In this document: positions 22,130 to 33,599 of the stretch, one piece after another
How the letters are laid out: each line of letters starts with the position of its first letter
Position numbering within the stretch: position 1 is the first letter of the stretch
Origin: Echinarachnius parma
Lineage: Eukaryota > Echinodermata > Echinoidea > Clypeasteroida > Echinarachniidae
DNA: 64,000 nt
NCBI GenBank assembly: GCA_037951105.1
Contig: JBAMJV010001862.1
Coordinates: 1 to 64,000, forward strand
Reading direction: 5' to 3'
Notes under the pieces: generated by a model
What the model saw: only the letters and a program-made list of their open reading frames with translations
Databases searched by the model: none
What the model was told of the DNA's origin: nothing
Program-made: the position numbers and the translations under genes

Positions 22130-22740
22130 AACACCCTAGATGGTAATTTTAGGGGCTACAGGTGTCTACTAATTTCAGGGTGCTATTTTGAAAATTAGGG
22201 GGCAAAATCGCCCTCAGGCCCCGTGTATTTCCTACCCTAACTCAAACATGTACTGAGCACCCCCCCTCCTCCAAGAGTAATAAAACACTAATATTCAACC
22301 ACTCTGGAGTAAGGGCTTCAGAGCCCCTCCCCTTTTTTGGTAACACCATAAGAAGACACATGCTACATGGCAAAAATGACAACAAAATAACTGGACCACA
22401 CCAGCGTAAAAAATACACGGGGGCGGCGGGCGAATTTTCCGCCGAAATGCCCAAAAGAGCCCCCGAAAAAAAAGGAGCCCCCCCCCCCCCCCCCCCCAAT
22501 TTTATTTTGTTTTGTTTTATTATTTTTTTTGTGTGGATTTTGGGGAATTTTTTTTTGTTTTGATTTTCTGTTTGGATCGTGATCAAATGCTTATAAGATG
22601 ATCACTTACGGCATTAGAGCTTAATAGTAGCACCTGAAATTCAAAAAAAAATCTAGCCCCCGAGATGATAAAATTAGCCCCCGAAAGTTGGAAAAGTAGC
22701 CCCGGAAAAAGAGCCCCTGAAATTTTTTTTTTTTTTATTT
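22130..22740. repeat. Dispersed GGGGGC...CCCCGTGTATTT repeat, two copies
   Basis: At 22140-22235: TTTTAGGGGCTAC, AGGGGGCAAAATCGCCCTCAG and GCCCCGTGTATTTCC. At 22400-22740: AAATACACGGGGGCGGCGGGCG, then GAGCCCCCGAAA and GAGCCCCTGAAATTT in the opposite orientation, with a C21 run. Related pieces lie at 6290, 29650, 42045, 51370 and 52415. Confidence 0.7.
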
Positions 22741-22741
22741 C

Positions 22742-23330
22742 GCTGGACCACACACGCAAAGGTCAAAGAGAAGGCCTGACAATTTTTAATGATTCATGAT
22801 ATTTATTAAATCTCCTTCAGAATCTGACAATTCATGAGTCATGTGACCATTATTTTAGTGCCTGGAAATTAAATTCAATGTTGAATTCCGAGGCCATATT
22901 TTTCAACAATGTGTTTGATTCAACAAAATACACACACATGGCTCACAAAATGGTTGGACTTCACTGCAAAAGGTTATATTTAGGGCCAGAAAATTAAAAT
23001 AATTGAGATTAAATCTCCATTTTTCAACTTCAATGACTTCCGATGTCATACCCTCAACTACATGTACATGTTTGATTAAAAAAGATATACAAGCTACACA
23101 CAAATCTCACAAAATGGTTGGACCACACACTAAAACGTCATAAGGACCTGAAATGTTAAAAGAATCATGATTATTAGTAGTCACATGACCAATTAGTGCC
23201 TGGACATTTTCAAATTATTTGTTGACTTCCGATATTATATCTTCAAAGTGTATGATTCAAATATTACATGAAGCTCAGCAGAATTGCTCTACATCAGGAC
23301 TGAGACTGGAGAAAAGATGAAAATTAAAAA
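22742..23330. repeat. ~165-210-bp tandem repeat, three units
   Basis: AAATGGTTGGAC(C/T) motifs at 22744, 22952 and 23114, each followed by GTCA-rich sequence and then GAATCATGA, AGTCACATGACCA, TTAGTGCCTGGA and TTGACTTCCGAT blocks. The units are well diverged. Confidence 0.75.
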
Positions 23331-23346
23331 AACTTGATTTGATTAA

Positions 23347-23640
23347 AGGAGAATGAAACGCTGGAAATTTTGCATACTGTATCTGATAAGTGCATATTTC
23401 CTGTCACTTCTAGTCCTATATTTCCTCATGGGTATCACTAATAATGGAAATAGACCACTAGAGGCTACCATGTTTTCAACTGTTCCATATGAAACGTCAT
23501 CCGAGTGCATTTGAGCATGCACTAACAAAAGTGGGTTACGTAACCGCTGTTGTTGAAGTTGCTGCTATGTCAGTGGTTATATAACGCATTTTTTTAGTGC
23601 ACAATCAAATGCACTCGAATGACATTTAAACAGGGGTAGT
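23347..23640. mobile_element. TTAA MITE family C, right-truncated
   Basis: After TTAA 23343-23346 comes AGGAGAATGAAACGCTGG, then CCATATGAAACGTCATC, GCATGCACTAACAAAAG and the mirrored TTTTTTTAGTGCACAATC. The right terminus is missing. Confidence 0.8.
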
Positions 23641-23939
23641 GTTGAACGGGGTTAAGGTGCGAAATACAACTTTAGGAACATTCACAATTCTGGACCCCTT
23701 CTCTTCAATTGGATCAACGGCAGCTACACTCAGCATGTGCAATATTTTTGGGGTTAATGAATTCAATTATTATAAATTCTGACACACGTGTGCATTAAGT
23801 CTCCTTCAGAAGGCCCTAATGCCATAGGGGTTTTATGTTTGTCACCATTAGATAGATAAACTTTCATACACACCCTTTTCATATTGTCAGGTACGCCATT
23901 TCTGAATTGGTCATGAAAATATTTAAAAGGGACCACCCT

Positions 23940-24270
23940 CCTTAAACTGGAATAACGCTCAAATGTAGGTTGATAAGATCCACCTAGAATAATGCCAATA
24001 CTGCTTCTGAAACTGTCTAAACGTTGGAATAAGATGTGAAAGGGAAGTGAGTGAATAGAATAGATCCACTATCAACCGACAAAAAATAACAATGGAATGG
24101 GTATTAAAACCAAGGTGTAAATGACACTTTCCTGCGTATGTCATACAGAGACTTGTATTCGCTCTGGGGGGAAATCAGGCTAATATGAAAGGGATAACAT
24201 ACTGAGCACTTCTGAAACAATCTAAATTTTGAAACAAGATGTGAAAGGGGTAGTTGGAACAGATACTTTT
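23940..24270. repeat. ~220-bp tandem repeat, two diverged units
   Basis: ACTGCTTCTGAAACTGTCTAAA...GATGTGAAAGGG at 24000 recurs as GCACTTCTGAAACAATCTAAA...GATGTGAAAGGGG at 24207. Confidence 0.65.
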
Positions 24271-24329
24271 CTTACCCCTTGCATTTCCCCCTAGCCAAGG
24301 TCAGGTTTGATCAAGTCACTAGAGGGGCC

Positions 24330-24790
24330 ACAGGAAGACTTCCTTAGATATCTCCTTCTCTCCATTCATTATAGCTTGACCTTGCATTATCAGTCCTCCT
24401 GCATGCTGATGCACATGCGCCACCCCCCCCCCCCCAAATGCAAATGCAGACACACCCCTCCCCCTTCACAAATGCACAGACACACCCCTCCCCCACCCCT
24501 CTTCAGAAACAAACAGACACACATACAGATAGAAAAACACAGATTCAACACAATTTGTTGTTCCTTGAATATCCTATGGCTTGACTTTGCATCAGTTCTC
24601 CTGCATGCTGATGCTTCCTCCCCCCCCCCCCCCTTTTTGCACACATATATACACACACCCCTCCCCTACCCTACCCCTCTTCAGAAACAAACACACAGAT
24701 ACAAAACAAGTGTTAGTTCCTTGAATATCTTTCTCCATTCATAATGGCTAGAAATCGTATTGAAAGTTCTCCTGCATTTCCTCATTTACA
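24330..24790. repeat. ~180-bp tandem repeat with C-runs, three units
   Basis: TTCCTTGAATATC / CTTGACTTTGCAT / CTCCTGCATGCTGATGC / C-run / CTCTTCAGAAACAAACA recurs from about 24340, 24560 and 24717. Confidence 0.8.
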
Positions 24791-25076
24791 TATATTATAT
24801 AAAACAAATATTTAAATATTGTGCTACCATGGGAGATAATACAGTCAATGCTATTTTGATTTCGGCATAACATGCATAACATAACATCTCCATACGCCCC
24901 AGCCTGAGAAATTTTGGAGACCAGTTCTGAATATGTATACAATTCAACAACATTGATAAAAATTGCAAACTGATGCTGCTCTTTTCCAACATCCCCCACT
25001 TTTATACACAACAAATATTTGAATATTCTAATATACAGGAACCAAGCCAGAGTGTTTTTTTTCGCAGACCAGGCCT

Positions 25077-25229
25077 GGGCCCTGTTTCATAAAACTTTTG
25101 CAATTGTTGTAAGGGTCCAATTATTGTAACTACCATGGCAACAGCTATAAGGCTCTATTATGATTGGCTGTAGACATGGTAGATGCAATCATTGTACAAC
25201 AGTTGTACAAGTTTTATGAAACGGGTCCC
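25077..25229. mobile_element. MITE with GGGCCCTGTTTCATAAAAC ends
   Basis: 153 bp. GGGCCCTGTTTCATAAAACTT is mirrored by AAGTTTTATGAAACGGGTCCC. The interior reads GTAACTACCATGGCAACAGCT. A second copy lies at 43047-43205. Confidence 0.85.
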
Positions 25230-25329
25230 TGAACGGATTAAACCGACCATGTAAATAAAAGTGCGAACTAATGTCGCTCTTTTACAACATGAGCCCCTCT
25301 CTGCTTATATATCTATTATATTAATACGG

Positions 25330-26130
25330 TAAGCTTCAACCCCCAAAATGGTTCCCACTCGAGATATCCTCACCCCGAGGATTCGGCGACTTCCCGACCG
25401 TCGCGATCGAAGGATATACGTTTTGCGGAGGACAATAAGGCATTCCCGAGTCGCTCACGCCCCGTGGTCGTCGTCCAGATCGAAGAAAAGGGAAAGTCAG
25501 CAATGTCAATTGCCCGTTTAAGACGCCGAGCATTGACTAACGATTTATCGCCGTAAAAGTATTTGTAAGAATATAAATTGGAGTAGATAAAACAAATAAA
25601 ATATCGAGAAACCATTTTAGATATAACACGTTGCGAAACTACCCAGGTTTTGATAAATATCAATATTTATATTACGCGGATGGTATGGTAATGATCGCTA
25701 TTGCCGATTGGCATCGTGTTTGTAAGTGCATAGACGACCAAATGCGACAACTTCAATTTAGCTGCGGTTATACAACGCGCGATGGCTGTACAGCCGTGTA
25801 TACACGTCGCGCAGTCATCTAATTACCCCACCGAACCGTAGTTTATTTGCATAGCTCACTGACCTGCTGACCATCGTCTCTGGTCACTATCTCATTCGCC
25901 CTACCGTACACGATACTATAATTGCGCCAGCTTGTGTTAAGATGTATTAAGTCCGCGAGCTCACATGCTTTGTACACAGCTGAGCGGGCGTGCAAAGTGC
26001 ATTGAAGTGAATAAAGCGGGGTGGACAATGGTGGAGCAGGGGAGTTGTATACAATCTCGACATCTTGCGGTAAGATGAGTGTATTATGCCATCCGCGAAG
26101 AGAAGACGCCTGGGGGTGGGGGGGGGGGGG
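25330..26130. other. CpG-richer segment without recognised gene
   Basis: CpG frequency rises here and few repeats are visible. A minus-strand reading frame with a GTGAGG donor-like end is discussed in the findings. I do not recognise a protein family. Confidence 0.4.
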
Positions 26131-26147
26131 TATCTGCTCATTTATTA

Positions 26148-26415
26148 TGCAATGCATGTATTGACGGCTACTATTCCCTTCAACCATGGAACTCCCATAT
26201 CCTTGCTTCAACGGAATATAATAATATATCATCGGGTTTCACAAGAATATGACAAAATGTATACGCCGGAGAACTTAGATTGGATATGAAAAGTTTATGG
26301 GATGCATGTATATAGACGGCTACTATTCCCTTCAAAGGAATATATCATCGGGTTTCACAAGAATATGACAAAATGTATACGCCGGAGAACTTAGATTGGA
26401 TATGAAACGTTCATG
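26148..26415. repeat. Recent direct duplication (~150 bp)
   Basis: GACGGCTACTATTCCCTTCAA, ATATCATCGGGTTTCACAAG and AATGTATACGCCGGAGAAC occur at 26163 and again at 26317, nearly unchanged. The first unit has about 30 extra bases. Confidence 0.9.
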
Positions 26416-26489
26416 GGAGACGACGGGTTATGTGTCATGCAGGCAATTGGAGTCGCGGGGGGGGGGGGGGTGGTGAACGGCGAAGCTAC

Positions 26490-26595
26490 TGTACTGTATA
26501 CGCCAATATTTTCGCGTACAGATATTTTCGCGAATGAGAGGGTCTCAGACATTTTCGCGAGTTGTTAATTTCGCGATCTGCCGGCCCTGTGAGAA
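26490..26595. repeat. TTCGCG-rich dispersed element, fragment
   Basis: ACTGTATACGCCAATATTTTCG, then ATTTTCGCGAATGAGAG and GTTGTTAATTTCGCGATC. Homologous to 27510-27612. Confidence 0.7.
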
Positions 26596-27059
26596 AATAG
26601 CATCGCACAGAAATTAGAATATGACAAAAATGATGTGTACTTTGCACGAGAAAATCCTTTTAATAAATGAACAAATGTGTATTTTATCATAACGGCGACA
26701 TAACATAATGTAATTTCTACGGAAATATTATTAAAATGTACACAAATTTTACCTCAGTTTCGGTCAAAATATGATTTATAAGCTTTATAGTAACTAGAAG
26801 CATTGTCCCGTGAATGGCGATTCTCGTACTAATAAATAATAATGAGTTTCGCATATAGAGCTGAATACTGTACAAGTCTATGGTTACGCATTGTCTGTAT
26901 TGCGCTCTATATCTGTAGCTACTGCCATAGACCATGTAGACGGCATCGCAGGGCGGCGTGCCACTGACGGGAACATGCAAACATATGGGAGATTGATTCA
27001 AGCACGAAAGTCAATGAGTATTGATATTAGAGCGCACAGAGAAAGCGCGCGATGAATAC

Positions 27060-27395
27060 GTGCGCGTGTTTATGCACCGATATATAGTCTCAATGGATGG
27101 TACATTCATAGCATATTTGTGAACTACAAATGGACAAGACAGGCGCGAGTACAGTATGATTTGAATATGCCGCCATCTTGAGTTTATGTTGATTCCTTTT
27201 ATTTTTAAATCGGTGGATACTAGTGATCAAATGGTGTGATGCACCGATCTATAGTATCAATGGATTGGTAAAATATATACGGACAAGGTACGCGCTAGTA
27301 GTATACTACCAGCAGGAGTTTACAAAGTAAATTTGGCGCCATGTTGAGTTTATGCCACATCCTTCTTTTTATATCGGTTGATAAGCACATGCACG
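27060..27395. repeat. ~167-bp tandem duplication
   Basis: TATGCACCGATATATAGTCTC at 27072 and GATGCACCGATCTATAGTATC at 27239. Both are followed by CAATGGAT, GGACAAG, GCGCCAT or GCCGCCAT, and TTGAGTTTATG. Confidence 0.85.
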
Positions 27396-27509
27396 TGATA
27401 TTAGTGTTGAACTACAGTACTGTCTCCGTGGCTGGGGGGTATAGCGCAAAATTCAGCGTTCGGTAATAATTGCGTTCTTATTTCATCGTGGCAAAAGTTG
27501 ACATGAGTT

Positions 27510-27612
27510 CATACCAATATATTCGCGTGTTGTTAATTTCGCGCTTTGGTAGTGATTCGCGAAATTCGCGAAAATAAAACCCTCGCGAAATTAACAGCTT
27601 ATACAGTATATT
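27510..27612. repeat. TTCGCG-rich inverted element
   Basis: GTTGTTAATTTCGCGC is mirrored by CTCGCGAAATTAACAGC. The centre is TTCGCGAAATTCGCGAA and it ends TATACAGTAT. Same family as 26490. Confidence 0.75.
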
Positions 27613-27619
27613 AGCAAGT

Positions 27620-28086
27620 ACACGAACATAGTGTACTGTATCTAATTTAATACAAGCGGAACAAATTATGGACTCTATAACATATGGGGTATAATTGAAT
27701 AACTTTCCATGGGTACTAAACCATTATGATTTTGTTATACATTGGCCGGATATCGTTGGACGGGACGCGGGATTGAGTCGCCCGTGTTTATTTTGTCTTA
27801 TACTAAGTATCGTTATGTCATCATCGCCTTTCTCTCACAAAAACCCGCGGATTTCCGCGGGTACAGCTAGTTTATAAATGATTTCCTTTGTTTACACCAT
27901 GCGTATGTCGCAGATGCCAGAAAAGTGTCTACGAAATCACATTTACTTCTTGGCATTTCATCAACTTTGATGACCACAAGTTACTATATTGTAAACAAAC
28001 AAATTATGTGAGCCAAAAAACTATACATGTGTGGAATTAAGAAAAAATTGCAGAAACTACTAGTAGGAGGCCCAACCATGAAGTCA
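27620..28086. other. No feature recognised
   Basis: A small palindrome CCCGCGGATTTCCGCGGG at 27844 and nothing else. No exon is supported. Confidence 0.5.
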
Positions 28087-28166
28087 TTAACCCATTGACT
28101 ATGGGAACCGGGTGGGTTGTGTACAAAGTCTATGGAGATTTCAGAATCTCTTAGTAAACGGGTTAA
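28087..28166 (+). mobile_element. 80-bp TTAA element S, best copy
   Basis: TTAA to TTAA is exactly 80 bp. The ends are AACCCATTGAC and AAACGGGTT. The core GGGAACCGGGTGGGTTGTGT plus CAAAGTCTATGGAGATTTCAG is shared with 7985, 11922 and 52525. Confidence 0.92.
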
Positions 28167-28244
28167 CTAAAACTCAGTCGAAATTCTCAATTAGAACTTT
28201 TCTAATATAAAAAAAATAATAGAGATCAACACTCAAGGCCCAGA

Positions 28245-28400
28245 GAAGGTTGAAGGGGATCGCCAGGCAAAGAACACTGTGATACCAAATACATGTACTT
28301 ATGACAAAAACTTTGCAAAGAGTTGTGTAATTCATAAATCACCACTCACGGAACCAACATGGCCTTATGGGTCTGAGTGCGACATATGCCCACGAATGCA
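28245..28400 (+). mobile_element. Family D left-half fragment
   Basis: GAAGGGGATCGCCAGGCAAAG, CTTTGCAAAGAGTTGTGTAAT and CACCACTCACGGAACC match the left part of family D. Confidence 0.75.
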
Positions 28401-29390
28401 GTAAAGGACTGTCAGCATGTGATGTAAAGAAACTCCATGAAGATTTTAAAGATAATTTGAGAAGTTCATTACAGTGAGCACCTGCCCGGCTCTTCTAAGA
28501 TATGGATCAAACTTTATAGTGATCCATTAACTTTGTCAAATTTTTAATTTTTCTTGTTCTTTGGCTTATAAATGGTATCATAAAAATGAAATGGGTTTTG
28601 ATTGTTTAAATATGTTCCTAATTATGGCGATACACAAAAATGAATTTCTGGTTGCGTGGGGAAACAAAATTACTGTCTATATTTTTCATGAGATTTCACA
28701 GAGCATTTGTTCTATGAAACTTTCACACATCATTCAGAAGAATCTCACAATGATATTGGTAATGTATGAATTCTCAAATATCATTCTTTGAAAAGTCTAT
28801 ATGAAATTTATAACAGAAACAACTTAAATTACAAAGTGGTACCCAACTCTGCTCAAAATAAAATTACAATGCTATCTTGCTGTCATCATTGTTAATCAAT
28901 CTGGAGACCACAAATGATGCTTCCTCTGACAAACATAAACACAATAATATGACATCTACACAATTTACATGTTAATTGTTATGGGAACTCTTTTTTTAAA
29001 TCACAAAAAATCACAATATTATATTACATGTCTGCTACACCCTAATTTGTGGTAAACAACTATGTCGTTAATTAAACTGCCTACCCGTAATTGAATTACA
29101 ACAGACTATTAACACTTTCAGGCTTATCTGCCAAGGTGGTTATTTATGAACTAAATTACAGGCAGACTGTGTGTCTTTAAGATCACCATGACATACACAC
29201 CTCTGGCAAATGACAAACAAATATCGAACACAAATTTTCATAAATCATTTTGTCCACTCTTTCTTATGAACAAGTGGGTGCAGCACTGGGCAAAGGGGTG
29301 ATGGACCCCTCCCCGTGCCCCCCCCCCCTTCCTCCCACGACCACCACATATAACCAGTAAAAGTTGAGTCAAACTGCCAAACCAAACCCA
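28400..29390. other. No feature recognised
   Basis: AT-rich sequence with no repeat family or exon that I can support. Confidence 0.5.
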
Positions 29391-29399
29391 AAATGACAA

Positions 29400-29640
29400 A
29401 GTTATTCGGGCTGATGTCTATTTTTTGCTACCGCCAAATTTTGTTCCTTATAAATGAATTTCAGAGCAACGATAGAAATATTAGTTCTAGTTGTGGGTCT
29501 GTAGTCCGAATCTGAATCCAGTGTAAATGTACATTGGGTATTGAGACACACAACCAAACCTAACCTAAATTGACACCAGATCGAACCCAAAGTGACAAAT
29601 CCAGGGTGGTGTCCAATGTCCATTTGATGTGAGTTTCAGT
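29400..29640 (-). repeat. Dispersed repeat, inverted relative to 36.1 kb
   Basis: Read on the minus strand this matches about 36130-36290: both have GTCTCAAT, ACTGGATTCAG or ACTGAATTCAG, TTTCTATNGTT and many TTTGGGTT/TTCGGTT motifs. Confidence 0.65.
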
Positions 29641-29644
29641 TCGG

Positions 29645-29835
29645 TCTGTTAGCAGGGGGGGGGGGGCTACTTTTCAAGTTCGCTTGCATGAAAACAGAAC
29701 TAAATGCAAATTTACAGGGGCTCTATTATGATTTTCAGGGGGCTTTTTTTGTTGGGGGGGGGGGGGGGGGTTTGGGGGGCATTGTAGGGGCTAGATCGCC
29801 CTGAGCCCCCCGTGTATTTTTTTTCACTGGTTATA
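29645..29835. repeat. Dispersed GGGGGC...CCCCGTGTATTT repeat
   Basis: CTACTTTTCAAGTTCGCTTGC, GGGGCTCTATTATG, GGGGGCTTTTTTT, a G18 run, TAGATCGCCC and CCCCGTGTATTTTTTTT. The first block also appears at 36313. Confidence 0.7.
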
Positions 29836-29995
29836 AGGGTGCTGTCAGGCTCCATGCGGTTTGGAATCCCAAATTTGTTGATGTGGATTCTTTTGAGCTT
29901 GTAATGTTTGTGCATCTATAGTCAAACCTGCTCTAACAACCACTTGTATACAAAGACCACAAATGTTGACTCCTTTGGACACAGGTTACATTTAA

Positions 29996-30377
29996 AGGGG
30001 ACCACCAGGCAAAGAACAACACATAGTTTTATGATTTGGTATCGTTTTGTGATATCAAATAGATACCCAACATTTTGCAAAGGGTTGTGTAATTCATCAA
30101 CAAAGCAAATAATTACCACCACTTACGGAACCACTATTATTTCTTGGTTCCGTACGGGCCAAACATTTGATAATAGAATCCCGGACGATTTGTTTGCTCT
30201 GGACAAATTAGTCTTCGTAATTCAGACCCATGAACGCATGCTTTAGAATGGTGATGCGTTTTCCAAATTTTTTTTTTTCTTTCTGGAAACATATTTTTGT
30301 GAACTTGTTGATGGAATGGACTACTAAAGGTGTTACCTTTCATTTATAAGAATATTATTTTGGGGTGATGGTACCCT
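29996..30377. mobile_element. TTAA MITE family D nested in E
   Basis: TTAA 29992-29995 and 30378-30381; ends AGGGGACCACCAGGC and GGTGATGGTACCCT. The 382-bp interior is collinear with 16203-16642 apart from a deletion near 30160. Confidence 0.9.
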
Positions 30378-30459
30378 TTAAATGAACCTGTCTATTTGTA
30401 GCTCATAAAGACCACTTTTATATGTCTCCATTATTTGGGTGGCTTTTATAGACATGTTT

Positions 30460-30970
30460 CCCCGTGTTCACACACAAAAAAATTCATCCCTTAATCATCT
30501 CTATAGAATCATCACTAGCGATACGACGTTTCTTTAGTGATGATTAAATCAAACCTGGTATGTTCACACGCACAGAGCATATATCGAACAACATCTGTTT
30601 TCCAGGTGGTGCCGAACCGGCCCGAACATCGTATAAGTGCGCAGTTTGCTACTGCGCAGTGTGCTGTCATTTTTTTTCTGTCTGCGCTCTCTCTCTGCAG
30701 CTGTGCGAGCGAACGTTCGCATTAAGCCACGCCCACTTAGTCATGATTAGCCAGTTACGGTTGTTCACACACAGAATAAGCGTGATTCTACAGTCAGCTC
30801 TCGTACAAAACGACGATAAAACCAGCGTATCGCTAGTCATCTCTAGCGATACGTCGTTTCGTTAGTAAGCGTTCAGACACACGAATTTTTAATGGGAAGC
30901 TGATTCTATAGTCAGCTGCTGATTCTTTAGTCATGATTAAGGGCTGAAAATTGTGTGTGTGAACACGGGG
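30460..30970. mobile_element. 511-bp element with CCCCGTGTTCACACAC ends
   Basis: CCCCGTGTTCACACAC is mirrored by GTGTGTGTGAACACGGGG. TTT flanks both sides (30457-30459 and 30971-30973), and the interrupted family E sequence confirms TTT as a 3-bp target duplication. Inner motifs include TTAATCAT(C/G)...TAGCGATACGACG and its mirror CTAGCGATACGTCG. The superfamily is uncertain; 3-bp duplications fit Harbinger-like elements. Confidence 0.88.
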
Positions 30971-31266
30971 TTTGACTGCATTATAACTGTCGACTACTAG
31001 AGTGATGGTAAAAAAGTGCCGAGGTGATCTACATGTATAAAGGTGCTGTCAAGCCCATAATATCTTAGCATGTGACTGCATTTCGACCAATCGCATGGCT
31101 GGAACATTCTTATGGGGGATATAACATTAAATGTTTGTAACCCTAGTCATACCCTGACACCTCACACCTAATAAATAATATCCTTGGGCTTTGTTTGCTA
31201 ATTATTCCCTCAAGCAATCAATTGAAAGGCAAATACGTGTATATCACTCAATATTATTCTTCTCCA

Positions 31267-31599
31267 AGGGATCTAGTAACATCGTCCAAATCCTCCAAAT
31301 CCAATTGGAATTCTAGCGGTTCCCTCATTAACAAAAGAAGCATGGGACAGGTTTTGTTAAAAAGATATTTATGATTGTGTTCAGATGTTAAACTATGCAC
31401 TGGATAGTCATAACCGTACAAGGTCAGTGCAATGAGTTAATGAATATCACTTTGCATTTTCGCTTATTTCTCGGCCATATAACGTCCATTAACTTGAAAT
31501 TTTCACACAATACTCAGTGGACATATCAAATAACAATGATATACATTGTATCAACCATTCATCACTTTTTGCACATGTCAACAAAGTTAATAGGTCCCT
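31267..31599 (-). mobile_element. TTAA MITE family A, inverted copy
   Basis: AGGGATCTAGTAACATCG to TTAATAGGTCCCT, with TTAA at 31600-31603. The left TTAA is mutated to TCCA. The interior is the reverse complement of 5359-5727. Confidence 0.87.
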
Positions 31600-31702
31600 T
31601 TAAATATATTGAATTACCGTGTAGGCCACTACATATACATGTAGGCCTATACGCTTTAAAAAGTACACAGGAAGTTTAACCTGACCTTGACACTTGTATA
31701 AA

Positions 31703-31850
31703 CATGAAGCTCCACTGCCCACAGGTAAGCCTGCTGGACAGTTATGTACATGATGCTCCACTGCCCACAGGTAAGCCTGCTGGACAGTTATGTACATGAT
31801 GCTCCACTGCCCACAGGTAAGCCTGCTGGACAGTTATACTATGTCTTTCT
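31703..31850. repeat. 46-bp minisatellite, three units
   Basis: GCTCCACTGCCCACAGGTAAG and CCTGCTGGACAGTTATGTAC repeat with anchors at 31711, 31757 and 31803. The period is exactly 46 bp and the units are nearly identical. Each unit contains a CAG|GTAAG splice-donor-like string. Confidence 0.94.
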
Positions 31851-31995
31851 CAGTCACAAGAAATTTCACATATTTCTGGGGATCAAAGGCATTTGGATAT
31901 ACGTACATACTGACTGTTTTGCTTGTATTTCATTATGCGACATTCAAACAGCCTACATTGTAAATGTACCCATGTATACAAATGTATGAACGATG

Positions 31996-32245
31996 TAATA
32001 ATAATAATAATAATAGATATTTATAGAGTGTGAATTGCCATTTATACTTTAAGCGCTATTAATATTACCCCGGCATACACACTGTAATCATTCCTGCACA
32101 CAAAGTGCACAATTCTACTCCCTGGGGAGTATTCCAGCCAGTGATTGTCATGTATAAACACATCCATAGTATGATCCCATTTTATCTTTAGGCAAGAATT
32201 ATGTGAACAATTTGATACATCATTTAATTGTAAGGCATTGAAGTT
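31996..32245 (-). mobile_element. tRNA-SINE, 3' body fragment
   Basis: On the minus strand the order matches the SINE at 35462-35840: CTCCCNNGGGAG core, GTGCAC, TGTGTG, CCGGG, then a GCGCTTAAAG-type end and a (TAT)n tail. The tRNA head is absent. Confidence 0.72.
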
Positions 32246-32439
32246 CAACTACAATCTTTAGGCATGTAGACATGGACAATGTACAATCGTACATTCATTA
32301 CTTTATATGTCAATTAATTGAAAGCACTCAGAGAACATCATGAATGCATAGTATCAATATCGATTAATACAACATTTTTGTTTAGAACGTGTGAATGGGA
32401 CTCGTTAGACTACTGGTTTGCCCTAGCCTTGAACCACCT

Positions 32440-33240
32440 TCCCTTGCTGACCATTGAAGTTCAACTACAATTTGTAGGCATGTAGACATGAACAATATGC
32501 AATCATACATTCATCACGTATGTCAATTAACATCATGTATCATATCTAGTCCAACAAATATTGATTTTTTTCTTCTTCAGAAGTGTGATTGTGAAGTTAG
32601 ACTAGTTTGCCCTAGCCTTGAACCAACTTCCCCGCTGACCACTGAAGTTCAACTACACTTCATGTAGGGTAGAGTGCTGGGAGGTGAAGGTCTTGAGGCG
32701 ATTCAATCTGGATCAGGAGAGGGGGGCAGCAATGAGGTGCATGGGGGCAGGGAGGGTCAGGCCTGGTATTGAACCACTGATCCACTGAAGTTCAGCTACA
32801 CATGCATACATGTAGGGTAGAGTGCTGGGAGGTGAAGGTCTTGTGGCCATTCAGAAGGGATCAAGGGGGAAACAGTGGCATAGCAAAAGGGGGGGGGGGA
32901 CATAGGCACGGGGGGGGGGGGGATAAGGCCTAACCTTGAATCACTGATAGGGTAGAGTGCTGGGAGGTGAAGGTCTTGGGGCCATTCAGAAAGGATTGAT
33001 CAGGAGAAGGGGTGCACACAATGGCACAGCTATAGGGAGGAGACACAGGCATGAGGGCATTCAAAGGAGATCAGGGGGAGCAGTGGAGTAGCTACATGTA
33101 TGGGGGTGTATGGGGGTGCATGGGGGCGGGGGTCAGGCCTGGACTTGAACTACTGATCCCTTGCTGACCACTGAAGTTCAACTATGTAGGCTACAGCGCT
33201 GGGAGGTGAAGGTCTTGGGGCAATTCAGAAGAGATCAGGG
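32440..33240. repeat. Irregular tandem repeat (GCTGGGAGGTGAAGGTCTTG)
   Basis: GAGTGCTGGGAGGTGAAGGTC occurs at about 32671, 32819, 32950 and, as CAGCGCTGGG, at 33195. TGACCACTGAAGTTCAACTAC recurs with it (32447, 32635, 33169). The unit is about 140-240 bp. Confidence 0.85.
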
Positions 33241-33298
33241 CAGAGTGGCAGAACAGTGGCATACATGAAGCTAGGGGGTGCATGGGGGACAAGTGTTG

Positions 33299-33340
33299 CC
33301 CCCCCCCCCCCCCCCGCCCCCCCCCCCCCCCCCCCCCCCG
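33299..33340. repeat. C-run, ~40 bp
   Basis: Almost pure C from 33299 to 33339 with a single G interruption. A further C20 run lies at 33543-33561. Confidence 0.95.
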
Positions 33341-33599
33341 TCCAATAGCTTGACAAAATAATACAATTCTGTATTGAAAAAAAGTGATAGATACATGTAC
33401 ATAATATAGTGTGTCCCACAGTAAATTGACAATTTACAATTTAATTGAACAAACAATCTAGAAATTAATACAGAGTGTGCCCCCTACAATCCACAGGCCC
33501 TCAAATACTATTCACAAGCCCTCCCATCAATTCAATCCATAACCCCCCCCCCCCCCCCCCCAATCAGTTTGAGCATGCTACTCCACTAAGGGGAAAGGT

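Larger units (their letters stand above)
29920..30978. mobile_element. Family E MITE interrupted twice
   Basis: Left end AGTCAAACCTGCTCTAAC at 29920. After the D element comes GAACCTGTCTATTTGTAGC, and the right end ACATG|TTTGACTG is split by the 511-bp element at 30460. Removing both inserts regenerates a normal family E element of about 160 bp. Confidence 0.88.

Noticed and set aside
24307..24744. 145-codon frame with Pro/His repeats
   Set aside because: It is generated by C-runs and CACACC words in a ~180-bp tandem repeat.
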